Origin: Gammaproteobacteria bacterium
GTDB lineage: Bacteria; Pseudomonadota; Gammaproteobacteria; Pseudomonadales; Azotimanducaceae
Direction: 5' to 3'
DNA: 64,000 nt
Assembly: GCA_026705345.1 (NCBI GenBank)
Contig: JAPPAV010000077.1
Coordinates: 1 to 64,000 of the forward strand
Both the position numbers and the translations under genes were made by a program. The notes under the pieces were generated by a model. It was not told the DNA's origin. It saw only the letters and a program-made list of their open reading frames with translations, and did not search any database. Shown here in pieces: positions 19,101-26,971 of the stretch (its first letter is position 1; the number at the start of each line of letters is the position of its first letter).

Positions 19101-20469
19101 GAAGCCTCGCCGCCAGCGCGGCGTGATCCTCCTCGGCGGCGGCACGGGATTGTTCGATACTTGCGCTCTTCTGCTCGAGTTGCGCGTTGGAGTTCTGCAG
19201 AAGCGTGAGCTCCAACCGCAGATCATCGGCTTCCTGGTTCAAGTCAGCATTGGCGTCCGCTAGGCCCTCCCAGTCCCGGATCCGCGCGGCCAAGTCCTCG
19301 CCCAAGGCCGCATTGGCTTCCTGCAATACCGCTCGATCCTTTTCGAGATCGGCGTTCTTGCTCCGAAGTTCGGATCGCTCTTCCTCCAGACTCGTCGCAG
19401 TCTTGCGCGCGTTGTCGAGTTCAGACGACAAGTCTTCGACCTTCTGCTCGCTTCGTGAAAACGCCGATCTCACCTCGATCTCGATGCGTCGAAGCTGCGT
19501 TGTCTCTCGCTCAGCCGCGGCTAGTCTCTGCGACATTTCCCTTAACAACGACCGGGCATGCTCAAGCTCCAAGTTCCGCAACTTGAGCTGTGTTGTTTCG
19601 CCGTCCGGCACACGCCGTTGGCGGGCCTGGCGCGCACGAGAGGCACGGTCTTCGACATCGACCGCCTTCTCGTATTGTCTCAGTGTGTCGACGGCGGACC
19701 GAGACGGCCCTGGCAGCGGTGTACGCAAGGCCTCGGTATCGCCCAGAAGAGCTTCGTACAGCTGCAGTTGATGCGCCGTCGCGACCGATCGGAGTGACCG
19801 TTCGGTCTTGCGGTGCCGATAGAGCCCGTCGTCCAAGAACCGACTCAGTTCATCGTCCGAGGGAAGCCGTAATCCATATCCGCCTTGTTCCACGAGCACG
19901 GCGTGAAGCCGCTGGACGACAACCGACGAATTTTCCATCAGGTCTTCGTAGGAAACGAAAACTCGTCTGAGCCCCGCCGATGAATTGAGAGCGTGCAGAT
20001 TGTAGATTTCCCAAAGTGCCAACCCCGCTCTGATGGGAATCCCGTTACGCGCCTTTAGCGAGTGGGCAACTTCGAGGGGGTTGCGCAACACATGAACGCA
20101 GAACGGGTTTTCGAGCACTTGCCGCCATATCGGGAACAGCAGACAGAGTCGCGGTTCCTTGATGAACCAGGGTCGATGAGCATCCATGTTCAAAACGATG
20201 TCAGCGGCTGCGTCGACATACGCCGACTTGGTCTCGCTAGATAGTGCGTCGCCATCGAAGTCTGCGACACAATCCCAGTCGCAACCGAAACTGAACAACA
20301 AATCGTCGTTCAGATCACGTACATCGCGACGCTCCCAGAAACCCTTTACGTTTTGGTCGCTACGCCCAGTACCGACGTGCTCCCCACCGAAGTACACTCC
20401 CATCAGGTTCAGGATCCGAGCGACGGCCGACGTACCGGACCGGTGCATCCCCAGTACGAATATCTGCAT
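16105..20469 (-). CDS. Sulfotransferase–coiled-coil–GT2–GT4 multidomain protein (1454 aa)
   Basis: Four modules lie in one chain. Residues ~1-260 are a PAPS-dependent sulfotransferase: 5'-phosphosulfate loop FVLGMHRSGTSAVARIL, and 3'-phosphate region VLRNPLEVAHSLKAR. Residues ~294-495 are a heptad-rich coiled coil. Two similar basic-hydrophobic segments follow (RRWRLGRAVV, then WRWRLGNLVV) that could hug the membrane. Residues ~757-1000 are a GT-A family 2 domain (VDIVVCVHNALEDV, VVNDGS, LLNSDT). Residues ~1056-1440 are a GT-B family 4 domain (MKVLFVLPVRGGSGGANSVV, GRTGLEAMACGCATVLP). Met at 20469 is chosen because the motif starts right after it; an ATG at 20553 adds 28 residues with no family character. 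It likely elongates and sulfates a surface glycan. No frameshift is visible. Confidence 0.88.
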   Translation of the reverse strand: MQIFVLGMHRSGTSAVARILNLMGVYFGGEHVGTGRSDQNVKGFWERRDVRDLNDDLLFSFGCDWDCVADFDGDALSSETKSAYVDAAADIVLNMDAHRPWFIKEPRLCLLFPIWRQVLENPFCVHVLRNPLEVAHSLKARNGIPIRAGLALWEIYNLHALNSSAGLRRVFVSYEDLMENSSVVVQRLHAVLVEQGGYGLRLPSDDELSRFLDDGLYRHRKTERSLRSVATAHQLQLYEALLGDTEALRTPLPGPSRSAVDTLRQYEKAVDVEDRASRARQARQRRVPDGETTQLKLRNLELEHARSLLREMSQRLAAAERETTQLRRIEIEVRSAFSRSEQKVEDLSSELDNARKTATSLEEERSELRSKNADLEKDRAVLQEANAALGEDLAARIRDWEGLADANADLNQEADDLRLELTLLQNSNAQLEQKSASIEQSRAAAEEDHAALAARLLRASEEVADRQSLVRDLTSRWDRELRRRKDAASELSLLASALHSDLVGLLGTRRWRLGRAVVSALYVLSFRRVPRDVGEQLTVVSARFRAKEQLIGEFAASRDDIPRKLAELAPTTATSVDEIFDRPVGRPAEMTVRLVERGLELKRRAQQVDELSAHVDSLVTIFEGIVGSWRWRLGNLVVSTLRRLVRGRVPATAADSAATLVEQYRLGSYADVATRPAVPMPSDLKGASGDIVRSTSPNASSTASADGSAANQALAKPSRLAPPTIPALAGTTMSRVHTQESVGPESCRPIRPNLPATRVDIVVCVHNALEDVRWCLESVLSRTAIDFTLIVVNDGSAPETTAWLRETAARHPVIELIETNGPLGYTRAANRGLAAGTASYVVLLNSDTIVPRLWVECLLECLQTDERLGIVGPLSNAASWQSVPERFAEDGGWEVNDLPVGYNVDEYGELVHRVSEQVFPRVEFLNGFCLLMRRAVIEAIGYLDEDAFPQGYGEENDYCIRARKAGFELAIADHCFVYHAKSRSFGTQARDRLAEEGRKAVWQKHGKELIEEGTEGLKGNPALALIRSRLSSFFALAPSGVGSRSWPASSARHSGMKVLFVLPVRGGSGGANSVVQEVAGMRSLGVDARVAVDGRHAESMNRFYADVLEPDSLIVFASDAELLTAAEGFGVIVATLWSTPALIGPIAERWPEKAYVYYVQDYEPWFFPNDPMSRATALESYTRVPNMALMAKTDWIRQTVRERHGVEVFRVTPSLDHDVFYSIERPSGDLPVVGAMIRPATPRRAPFRTLRVLRDLAHRFDGLRILLFGCETDALEDLGRHDPEFELDFEFENRGILTRRDVARLLRESDIFIDLSDYQAFGRTGLEAMACGCATVLPARGGAAEYAVDGENAFLVDTASFEDMSSTIARLITDRSLRAKMREQSLETAARYSIQRASLSELAVLRWVWTVRGNHDIHGDVYGRGFEPALAIKNVLVGSAQQQSAIATQATVRS

Positions 20470-20670
20470 GTGTCTCGACTTCCTCGGTCCGGTTGACCTA
20501 TCTACGGCGAGGTGATGAAATCTCAAGCAGCGGTTCGCAATCCACGATCGCAATACACGATCAGAGCGCCGCTGAAACCGCCGGACTCGGCAAGACTACC
20601 ACGAGGCCAGTTCGCTGACGCTAACCCCACAACGACAGAACGTCCGCGTCCTCGGCTTGGGTGACTCTCC

Positions 20671-21399
20671 TTGCGACAGAAACCGACGCCCAAGACCGTG
20701 ACCGAGTCAACTGAATCGTCGCTCGACGGGTATGACTTTCTCGACATCGGCTCGTCCAAGGGCGGATCGATCGATTTCGCGAGAGACCAGCTAGGCGGCA
20801 AAAGGGGACTCGGCGTCGACGTTGACGCCGCCAACATCGAGCACATGCGTTTGCGCGGCTACGACTGCCTACACGGCGACATTGCCCAAATGACGTTTCC
20901 CGCCAAATCAGTTCGATTCGCCGTGATGAACCACGTACTCGAACACATGCCATTGCACAAGGGCTACAAGGCCGTTGAGTGCGCTATGACCGTGGCGACT
21001 GATTTCATCTACATCCGGGGACCGTACTTTGACGCGGACGCATTCCTGCGGCGTCACGGTCTGAAGTTCTACTGGTCCGACTGGCACGGACATGCGTGCC
21101 ACCTGACCACTTCACTGCTTCAAGCTGTGCTCCGGCGCTTACACCTCGAGGATTTCTCAATCCTGGGAAGAACCGCGGTCAATGACTCGCTGGACGACTC
21201 CATACACCCGCTCGACTCGCCGGCTGACCAGCACCAATACGATCCGCGTGAACATCCGCCAAAGTCTTCGATGCGCTTCAACCCGCCACTCCACCGCGAG
21301 ATTATCTGCATGGTTCGTCTACGCGACATTCCGTACTGGCAGGAACTTCTAGAGGATCACCGAGACTGCAGGGTCATCGGCGGCACACTTACGCGATGA
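20671..21399 (+). CDS. Class I SAM-dependent methyltransferase-like protein
   Basis: A 242-residue protein. The glycine motif FLDIGSSKGGSIDFA, acidic VDVDAANIEHMRLRG, GDIAQMTFPAKS and MNHVLEHMPLHKG follow the order of class I methyltransferases, but the rest is divergent. The TTG at 20671 is the first usable start; the coordinate is uncertain because no strong ribosome-binding site is seen. It is divergent from the large sulfotransferase/GT gene and convergent with rmlD. Glycan O-methylation is a guess from context. Confidence 0.75.
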   Translation: MRQKPTPKTVTESTESSLDGYDFLDIGSSKGGSIDFARDQLGGKRGLGVDVDAANIEHMRLRGYDCLHGDIAQMTFPAKSVRFAVMNHVLEHMPLHKGYKAVECAMTVATDFIYIRGPYFDADAFLRRHGLKFYWSDWHGHACHLTTSLLQAVLRRLHLEDFSILGRTAVNDSLDDSIHPLDSPADQHQYDPREHPPKSSMRFNPPLHREIICMVRLRDIPYWQELLEDHRDCRVIGGTLTR

Positions 21400-21412
21400 C
21401 CCCTCCTCCGGT

Positions 21413-22294
21413 TTAGGGACTAGCACCAGCCTCTCGGAGATAATCACGCAGGCTCGCTCGCCAGGTTGAGGGTGCAACTCCTATCGACCCGCGCAGCTTG
21501 GCCGCACATAGGCGCGAGTTCAGAGGTCGCGTTGCCTTCGATGGCAACTCGTCCGTGGCGATCCCTCGCACACACGGCAACGTTGTCAAGATTCCCCCGC
21601 TCATCGCCGTCGCGACAATCTCCCGGGCGAACCCGCACCACGACACCGTCGGCATCGTGGAGAAGTGGTAGGTTCCCCAAGCATCCTCAAGGCCTGCGGG
21701 ATGCTCCGCGATCGACCGCACCGTCACCGCGATCGAGTCGGCCGGTGAAGGAGCGCCGACCTGATCGTCCACCACCCTCAGTTCGTCCCGCTCTTTTGCC
21801 AAGCGGATAATGGTGTCCACGAAACTGCGGCCGATCCGTCCGAACACCCAACTGACGCGCAGGATCAGGTGCCGGTCGGTGGCCGCGCGCAACCGGTTCT
21901 CCCCCTCGAGCTTGGACGCGCCATAGACGTTCAAAGGGTTCGGGGTGTCATCCTCGGTATAGGGACCGGCCTTGGTGCCGTCGAAGACATAGTCCGTCGA
22001 AAAGTGGATCACGCCAACGCCCCGCGCATCGCATGCCTTGCCCAGCCATCCCACGGCGTGGGCATTGACGCGATACGCAAGGTCGGGTTCGTCTTCGGCC
22101 TGATCCACCGCCGTGTAGGCAGCGCAGTTGACCACGAGATCAGGCTCCTGTTCGTCCAAACTGCGCGCGAGGGCGTCTCGGTCGGCAATGTCCAGACCGC
22201 GCCGGTTGAGGCCCGTGACCCGAAATTCGTCGTCCGCCAGTCGGACCATTTCTGTTCCAATCTGGCCATCCGCGCCCGTGACCAGGATCTTCAC
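21413..22294 (-). CDS. rfbD: dTDP-4-dehydrorhamnose reductase
   Basis: A 293-residue Rossmann enzyme that reduces dTDP-4-keto-L-rhamnose to dTDP-L-rhamnose with NAD(P)H. It has TGADGQIGTEM near the start, VNCAAYTAVDQAEDEP, STDYVFDG and the YGASKLEGE catalytic Tyr/Lys. The GTG at 22294 overlaps the rfbC stop (GTGA), which sets the start. It is the third gene of an rfbA-rfbC-rfbD operon on the minus strand. With the RmlB-like gene at 12574 the dTDP-rhamnose pathway is complete in the window, provided that enzyme has RmlB activity. Confidence 0.92.
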   Translation of the reverse strand: MKILVTGADGQIGTEMVRLADDEFRVTGLNRRGLDIADRDALARSLDEQEPDLVVNCAAYTAVDQAEDEPDLAYRVNAHAVGWLGKACDARGVGVIHFSTDYVFDGTKAGPYTEDDTPNPLNVYGASKLEGENRLRAATDRHLILRVSWVFGRIGRSFVDTIIRLAKERDELRVVDDQVGAPSPADSIAVTVRSIAEHPAGLEDAWGTYHFSTMPTVSWCGFAREIVATAMSGGILTTLPCVRGIATDELPSKATRPLNSRLCAAKLRGSIGVAPSTWRASLRDYLREAGASP

Positions 22295-22830
22295 CGCGCG
22301 AGATACTCGTCGAGCGTTGGATTCCGTGCGTCCGCACCGGAGACGACCGGGTTGTCCAACGGCCAAGGGATGGCGATCGTCGGATCGCTCCACAACACGC
22401 CGCGGGAGTCGTCCGGGCGGTAGTGGGCCGTACATTTGTATTCGAAATCGGCAACTTCGGAGAGCACGCAGAAACCGTGCGCGTAGCCCGGTGGCACAAA
22501 AAACTGGACGTGGTCCGTGTCGTCAAGGATGACGCCTACGTGCTGGCGGAACGTCGGCGATGCCGGATCGATATCCACGGCCACGTCGAATACGCAGCCC
22601 CGGGCTACCCGCACGAGCTTGCCTTGCGGTTCGCGTTCCTGGAAGTGCAGGCCTCTCAGAACGCCACGCCGCGACCGCGAATGATTGTCTTGGACGAAGC
22701 CGTATCCCAGTTCGCGGAACTCGTCGTAGCGCTCCTTGCTGTACGTCTCAAGCAGGAACCCGCGGTCGTCTTGGAACACGTCCGGACGCACCACCACCAC
22801 CCCGGGCAGGATCGTCTCTTCCACGCGCAT
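22291..22830 (-). CDS. rfbC: dTDP-4-dehydrorhamnose 3,5-epimerase
   Basis: A 179-residue cupin that epimerises C3 and C5 of the 4-keto-6-deoxy sugar. Family blocks seen: PDVFQDDRGFLLETY, QDNHSRSRRGVLRGLHFQ (with the catalytic His), VRVARGCVFDVAVDID and FFVPPGYAHGFCVLS. The length is standard. It starts with ATG 2 bp after the end of rfbA and overlaps rfbD by 4 bp. Confidence 0.95.
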   Translation of the reverse strand: MRVEETILPGVVVVRPDVFQDDRGFLLETYSKERYDEFRELGYGFVQDNHSRSRRGVLRGLHFQEREPQGKLVRVARGCVFDVAVDIDPASPTFRQHVGVILDDTDHVQFFVPPGYAHGFCVLSEVADFEYKCTAHYRPDDSRGVLWSDPTIAIPWPLDNPVVSGADARNPTLDEYLAR

Positions 22831-22832
22831 CG

Positions 22833-23726
22833 CTAGACGGTTTCGCCTTCGGCGGCAAGTCCGCGAAGGTAGTTGCCGTAGTCCCCCGGCGCCAGGGAAT
22901 CCGCGAGCGTGACCAGGTCGGCATCCGATAGCCAGCCCATCCGCCAGGCCACCTCCTCCGGGCAGGCGATCTTGAATCCCTGCCGGTGTTCGATGGTTTG
23001 TACGAACTGGCTCGCCTCCAGAAGTGACTCCGGCGTCCCCGTATCCAGCCACGCCATGCCGCGACCGAACTGCACGACGTCGAGCAGTCCGCGCTTCAGG
23101 TAGACTCGGTTCAGGTCGGTGATTTCGAGTTCGCCACGTGGCGACGGGCGCAGCGACTCGGCGACGGAGACCACCTCGTTGTCATAGACGTAGAGACCGG
23201 TGACGGCCAGGTTCGACTTCGGGATGGACGGTTTCTCTTCGAGATCCACCGGTCGGCCTTCGGCGTCTACGCGGAGAACCCCGAACTGCCGGGGATCCTT
23301 CACCGGATACGTGAACACGGTCGCGCCGCGGTTGTCGCGGATGGCCTGCTGGGATAGGCGCGACAGCTCGCTGCCGAAGAAGATGTTGTCGCCGAGAATC
23401 AGCGCGACGGGATCGTCGTCGATGAAGTCGCGGCCGACGATGAAGGCGTGCGCCAAGCCGCGCGGCTCGTCCTGCACGGCAAAAGACAATCGCATGCCCC
23501 ATTGGGAGCCGTCGCCGAGCAGATCCTCAAGCCGCGGCGTGTCCTTCGGCGTGGACACGATCAGGATGTCCCGTATGCCGCCGAGCATGAGCGTAGTCAG
23601 CGGGTAGTAGACCATCGGCTTGTCGTACACCGGCAGAAGCTGCTTGCAGACAGCGATGGTGGCGGGGTGGAGCCTGAGATTGCGACCGCCGGCGAGGACG
23701 ATGCCCTTGGTTGCGGAGGCGTTCAT
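22833..23726 (-). CDS. rfbA: Glucose-1-phosphate thymidylyltransferase with an altered signature
   Basis: A 297-residue nucleotidyltransferase forming dTDP-glucose, the first step to dTDP-rhamnose. Most family blocks are intact: KQLLPVYDKPMVYYPLTTLM, SQWGMRLSFAVQ, ALILGDNIFFGSEL, EEKPSIPKSN and WLDTGTPESLLEA. The nucleotide-binding signature, normally GGSGTRLxPxT, reads GGRNLRLHPAT: the Gly-Thr that contact the dTTP phosphates are Asn-Leu, while the catalytic Arg stays. Activity may be changed, or this is one of several compensated variants. It is first in the rfbACD operon. Confidence 0.9.
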   Translation of the reverse strand: MNASATKGIVLAGGRNLRLHPATIAVCKQLLPVYDKPMVYYPLTTLMLGGIRDILIVSTPKDTPRLEDLLGDGSQWGMRLSFAVQDEPRGLAHAFIVGRDFIDDDPVALILGDNIFFGSELSRLSQQAIRDNRGATVFTYPVKDPRQFGVLRVDAEGRPVDLEEKPSIPKSNLAVTGLYVYDNEVVSVAESLRPSPRGELEITDLNRVYLKRGLLDVVQFGRGMAWLDTGTPESLLEASQFVQTIEHRQGFKIACPEEVAWRMGWLSDADLVTLADSLAPGDYGNYLRGLAAEGETV

Positions 23727-23811
23727 GTCGGCGACAATATTAGCCGATCACGCGACCGGCCAATGCGTTACCGAGTGGCAGACGCCACGCGAAGGCAACG
23801 CCACCGCATCG

Positions 23812-25539
23812 ATGTCACCAACTGCTCCTCAACTCTCACAGGCCCACGTCGACTTCGACGAGGAGCGACCTGTTTCCCGTGCTTTCGGCGACGTCTACTA
23901 CGACCTGGGTGGCCCGGCCGAGGTCGAGCGGGTGTTCCTGGGCCCGGCTGCATTCGAGACGCGCACTGCCGACCCTGCGGGGACGTTCACCGTCGGCGAA
24001 CTCGGTTTCGGGACTGGCCTCAATTTCATCGTTGCCGCGCAAGCCGCCCGAAGCCGGCTGCATTTCATTTCGGTCGAACGCCATCCGTTATCGATAGACG
24101 ACATGGCCAGGTCGCTCGCTCCCTGGAAGACGGCGTTCCCACTGGCGCGGGATCTGGTCGAACACTATCCGCCGCTCGTCCCGGGTTGGCACCGTCGTCT
24201 GTTCGAGGCGGGCCGGATTCAATTGTCGGTCTACTTCGGCGACGTCCGCGACGCGTTGGCCGACCTGGAGCGACAACAACGCCGCGGCGTCGATGCCTGG
24301 TTCCTGGACGGTTTCGCCCCGCGTAGGAACCCCGCGATGTGGCGTGACGAACTGTTCGAGGTCATGGCCCGCCTGTCGGCCCACCGGGCGAGCGTTACGA
24401 CGTTCACCGCGGCCGGCGACGTACGCCGTAGCCTGGCAAGGTCGGGCTTCGAGGTCCGCCGCGTCGATCAGCGTCCACACAAGCGACACAGTACCGCCGG
24501 GGTCTTCGCCGGCAAGGGTCGCGATTTCGTGTCGCCAACCTCGGTGGCTGTCCTCGGCGCAGGCCTCGCGGGAACCGCGACGGCGCACGCGCTCGCCGAC
24601 AAGGGTATCGCCGTGGAACTTGCCGACGCCGGCGAAGGCATCGCCGGAGGGGCTTCAAGCATCCCAGCCGCCGTCCTGCACCCGCGCCCGTCGCTCGGCA
24701 CTACCACGCTGGCCGGATTTCGACTGCACGCATTCGCCTTCGCGGCGCATCGATGTCGCGGGCTTCCAGGCACAACGGCAAGCGGGGTCCTGCAGTTGCC
24801 CTCGCCGACCATCGATGCCGACAAGCTCCTGCGAATCGCCGAGGTGACGCCAGCCGCCATCGCCGAACACCTCGAACCCCGTGCGGCATCGGAACTCGCC
24901 GGTCTGGTGATTCGCGAGCCCGCGCTCTTTTTCGCTACGGGGCTAGCCGTCAACGCGCGACACCTGTCGGAGGCGCTGTGCCGCCACGGCGGAGTCGAAA
25001 TCGCCGCATCGCATTCGGATCACCCATCAGCGGTGGTCAGAGCCACCGGTTCCGACATCGACGGTTTCGACACCCTGGAGGTCACCGGCCTCGCCGGCCA
25101 GATGGACCGCTTCGGGTGCAAACATCCGCCCCAATTGCCGATCGTCGGCAACGGCACCCTCGTACCCGACGTGGGGAGCGTATGGGCCGGCGCGACCTAC
25201 GAGTACCGTCCCTGGGCGACGCAGGATGCCACGTCGGCAAACGCCCAGCGCTTCCGGCGCCTATTCGGCGACGACCCGGGAAACTCCCTCGAGCGCTTCC
25301 GCGGCATCCGCGCCGTCACATCGGACCGCTTGCCGGTAATCGGGTTCGACGAGGGGGTCTGGTTCAACCTCGGCCACGGTTCGCACGGCACCACCACGGC
25401 GATACTCGGCGCGGAGATCGTCGCCAGCGCCATCGCCGGCGAGGTGGCCCCGGTCACACTCGATCTGCTCGAATTGGTTCGTCCGGGCCGGTTCCGAGAG
25501 CGCCAGAAGCGCCGACCGAACCCGTTCAAGACGCCGTAG
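23812..25539 (+). CDS. mnmC: Bifunctional tRNA mnm5s2U biosynthesis protein MnmC
   Basis: A 575-residue fusion acting on the wobble uridine of certain tRNAs. The N-terminal ~235 residues are the SAM methyltransferase (MnmD part; GELGFGTGLNF, DAWFLDGFAPRRNPAMW). The rest is an FAD oxidoreductase (GAGLAGTATAHALADKG, GIRAVTSDRLPVIG, NLGHGSHG) that trims the carboxymethyl group. Start ATG 23812 places PVSRAFGDVYY at the expected spot; an in-frame ATG at 23725 would add 29 residues and overlap rfbA. MnmC is typical of gammaproteobacteria. A repeat element follows immediately after the stop. Confidence 0.92.
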   Translation: MSPTAPQLSQAHVDFDEERPVSRAFGDVYYDLGGPAEVERVFLGPAAFETRTADPAGTFTVGELGFGTGLNFIVAAQAARSRLHFISVERHPLSIDDMARSLAPWKTAFPLARDLVEHYPPLVPGWHRRLFEAGRIQLSVYFGDVRDALADLERQQRRGVDAWFLDGFAPRRNPAMWRDELFEVMARLSAHRASVTTFTAAGDVRRSLARSGFEVRRVDQRPHKRHSTAGVFAGKGRDFVSPTSVAVLGAGLAGTATAHALADKGIAVELADAGEGIAGGASSIPAAVLHPRPSLGTTTLAGFRLHAFAFAAHRCRGLPGTTASGVLQLPSPTIDADKLLRIAEVTPAAIAEHLEPRAASELAGLVIREPALFFATGLAVNARHLSEALCRHGGVEIAASHSDHPSAVVRATGSDIDGFDTLEVTGLAGQMDRFGCKHPPQLPIVGNGTLVPDVGSVWAGATYEYRPWATQDATSANAQRFRRLFGDDPGNSLERFRGIRAVTSDRLPVIGFDEGVWFNLGHGSHGTTTAILGAEIVASAIAGEVAPVTLDLLELVRPGRFRERQKRRPNPFKTP

Positions 25540-25540
25540 G

Positions 25541-25775
25541 CGACGGGCCGAGGAGTCTGCGCCGCAGAAGCGGCACGGAGTGGCGCATCAAGGCGCAGAG
25601 TCCTCGGGCGGTGGGGGCTGGGGCCAGACGGCGAGGAACGAGCCGTTTGGCGGCGTTGTCGCGTCCCGGCGCGCCCTTCGGGCGCGTTTCGAGAATGCTC
25701 GCGCATTCTCGCGGCAACCGGCCGTCGCCTCGCGCTGCCCTAGGACAGGCGACCACAAGGGTCGCCCCTACGGGC
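25541..25775 (+). repeat. Dispersed hairpin-rich intergenic element, copy 2, with three extra hairpins
   Basis: Positions 25541-25677 match the reverse complement of 5159-5312. After it come three short hairpins in series: GGCGCGCCCTTCGGGCGCG, GAGAATGCTCGCGCATTCTC (25690-25709) and GGCGACCACAAGGGTCGCC (25748-25766) followed by CCTACGG. The last hairpin's CTA (25768-25770) is the TAG stop of serA on the minus strand. The element fills the whole gap between mnmC and serA, and no gene is supported inside it. Confidence 0.7.
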
Positions 25776-26955
25776 CGTCCAGCGGATCGAACAGCCGCAC
25801 GCTCATCACCTCGTCGACGGCGGCGATGCGCCCGAGCAGGGCCTCGCTCGGCTTCGTGTCGAGGTCGATCAGGTTGTAGGCGACGTGTTCGCGACTCTTG
25901 TTGATCATGTCGATGACGTTGATCTGTGCGTCGGCCAATGCCGACATGATCTGGCCCAGCATGCCGGCCACGTTGGCGTTGGTGACGCCGACACGGTGGC
26001 CACCGGCGGGATCGAGCGCTACCGACGGAAAATTGACGGAGTTGTCGATGTTGCCGTAGAGCAGGAACTGCCGAAGCTGATCCGCCGCCATCACGGCGCA
26101 GTTCTCCTCGGCTTCGGCCGTGCTCGCCCCCAGGTGCGGGGTCGTATGCGCCTTGGGTTCCCCGGCAAGGACGGTACTCGGGAAGTCGGCCACGTAGGCC
26201 GCCAGGGTGCCGTCGCCGAGTCCGACCTTGATGGCTGCTTCGTCAACGATTTCCTGCCGCGCGAAGTTCAACAACACGGAGTTCGGCCGCATGTTGCCTA
26301 TGAGATCGGCGTCCACCAAGCCGAGGTTCTCGGCCAGCGCCGGTATATGCAGGGACACGTAGTCGGATCGTGCGAAGAGCGTCGGCAGATTCTCCATCCG
26401 CTTGACCTCGCTCGGTAGCCGCCAGGCCGCGTCCACGGACAGCGCCGGGTCGTAGCCCAAGACGTCCATGCCGAGATTGAGTGCCGCCCGGGCTACGCGC
26501 GAACCGATCGCGCCAAGCCCGACGATTCCCAAAGTGCGGCCCGCCACCTCGTGGCCCTTGAACCGGGACTTCTCAGCCTCCACCAAGCGGTGCAACTGGG
26601 CGTCATCGGAGACCGCCTCGAGGGATCGAACGTAGTTGAACCCGCCAAGCACGTCCCGAGACGTCAGGAGCAATGCCGCGAGCACGAGTTCCTTGACCGA
26701 ATTGGCATTGGCGCCCGGTGTGTTGAAAACGACGATGCCGCGCTCGGTACACAGATCCACGGGCACGTTGTCCACGCCAATTCCTGCGCGGGCGATGGCC
26801 GCGAGGCTTCGGGACAATTCGTCGGCGGCGAGCTTATGGCTGCGCAGCAGGATCGCGTGGGGGTCCCCCACCGAGGGTCCCACCTCGAAGCCGTGATCGG
26901 GAAATCGTTCGAGCCCCTTGGGCGCAACCTTGTTGAACGTTCTGACGCGGTACAC
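25768..26955 (-). CDS. serA: D-3-phosphoglycerate dehydrogenase
   Basis: A 395-residue NAD-dependent enzyme that opens serine synthesis. Substrate domain with GIGVDNVPVDLC, nucleotide motif GIVGLGAIGSRVARAALNLG, catalytic Arg/Glu/His region NFARQEIVDE and HTTPHLGASTAEAEENC, and a C-terminal ACT domain (~320-395, GQIMSALADAQINVIDMINK) that in relatives binds serine. The stop codon lies inside a dispersed hairpin repeat, so the last residues (DPLDGP) may have been set by the insertion. It is the last gene of a tightly packed minus-strand operon beginning at 30471. Confidence 0.93.
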   Translation of the reverse strand: MYRVRTFNKVAPKGLERFPDHGFEVGPSVGDPHAILLRSHKLAADELSRSLAAIARAGIGVDNVPVDLCTERGIVVFNTPGANANSVKELVLAALLLTSRDVLGGFNYVRSLEAVSDDAQLHRLVEAEKSRFKGHEVAGRTLGIVGLGAIGSRVARAALNLGMDVLGYDPALSVDAAWRLPSEVKRMENLPTLFARSDYVSLHIPALAENLGLVDADLIGNMRPNSVLLNFARQEIVDEAAIKVGLGDGTLAAYVADFPSTVLAGEPKAHTTPHLGASTAEAEENCAVMAADQLRQFLLYGNIDNSVNFPSVALDPAGGHRVGVTNANVAGMLGQIMSALADAQINVIDMINKSREHVAYNLIDLDTKPSEALLGRIAAVDEVMSVRLFDPLDGP

Positions 26956-26971
26956 CGTGTTGCCAATGCAG

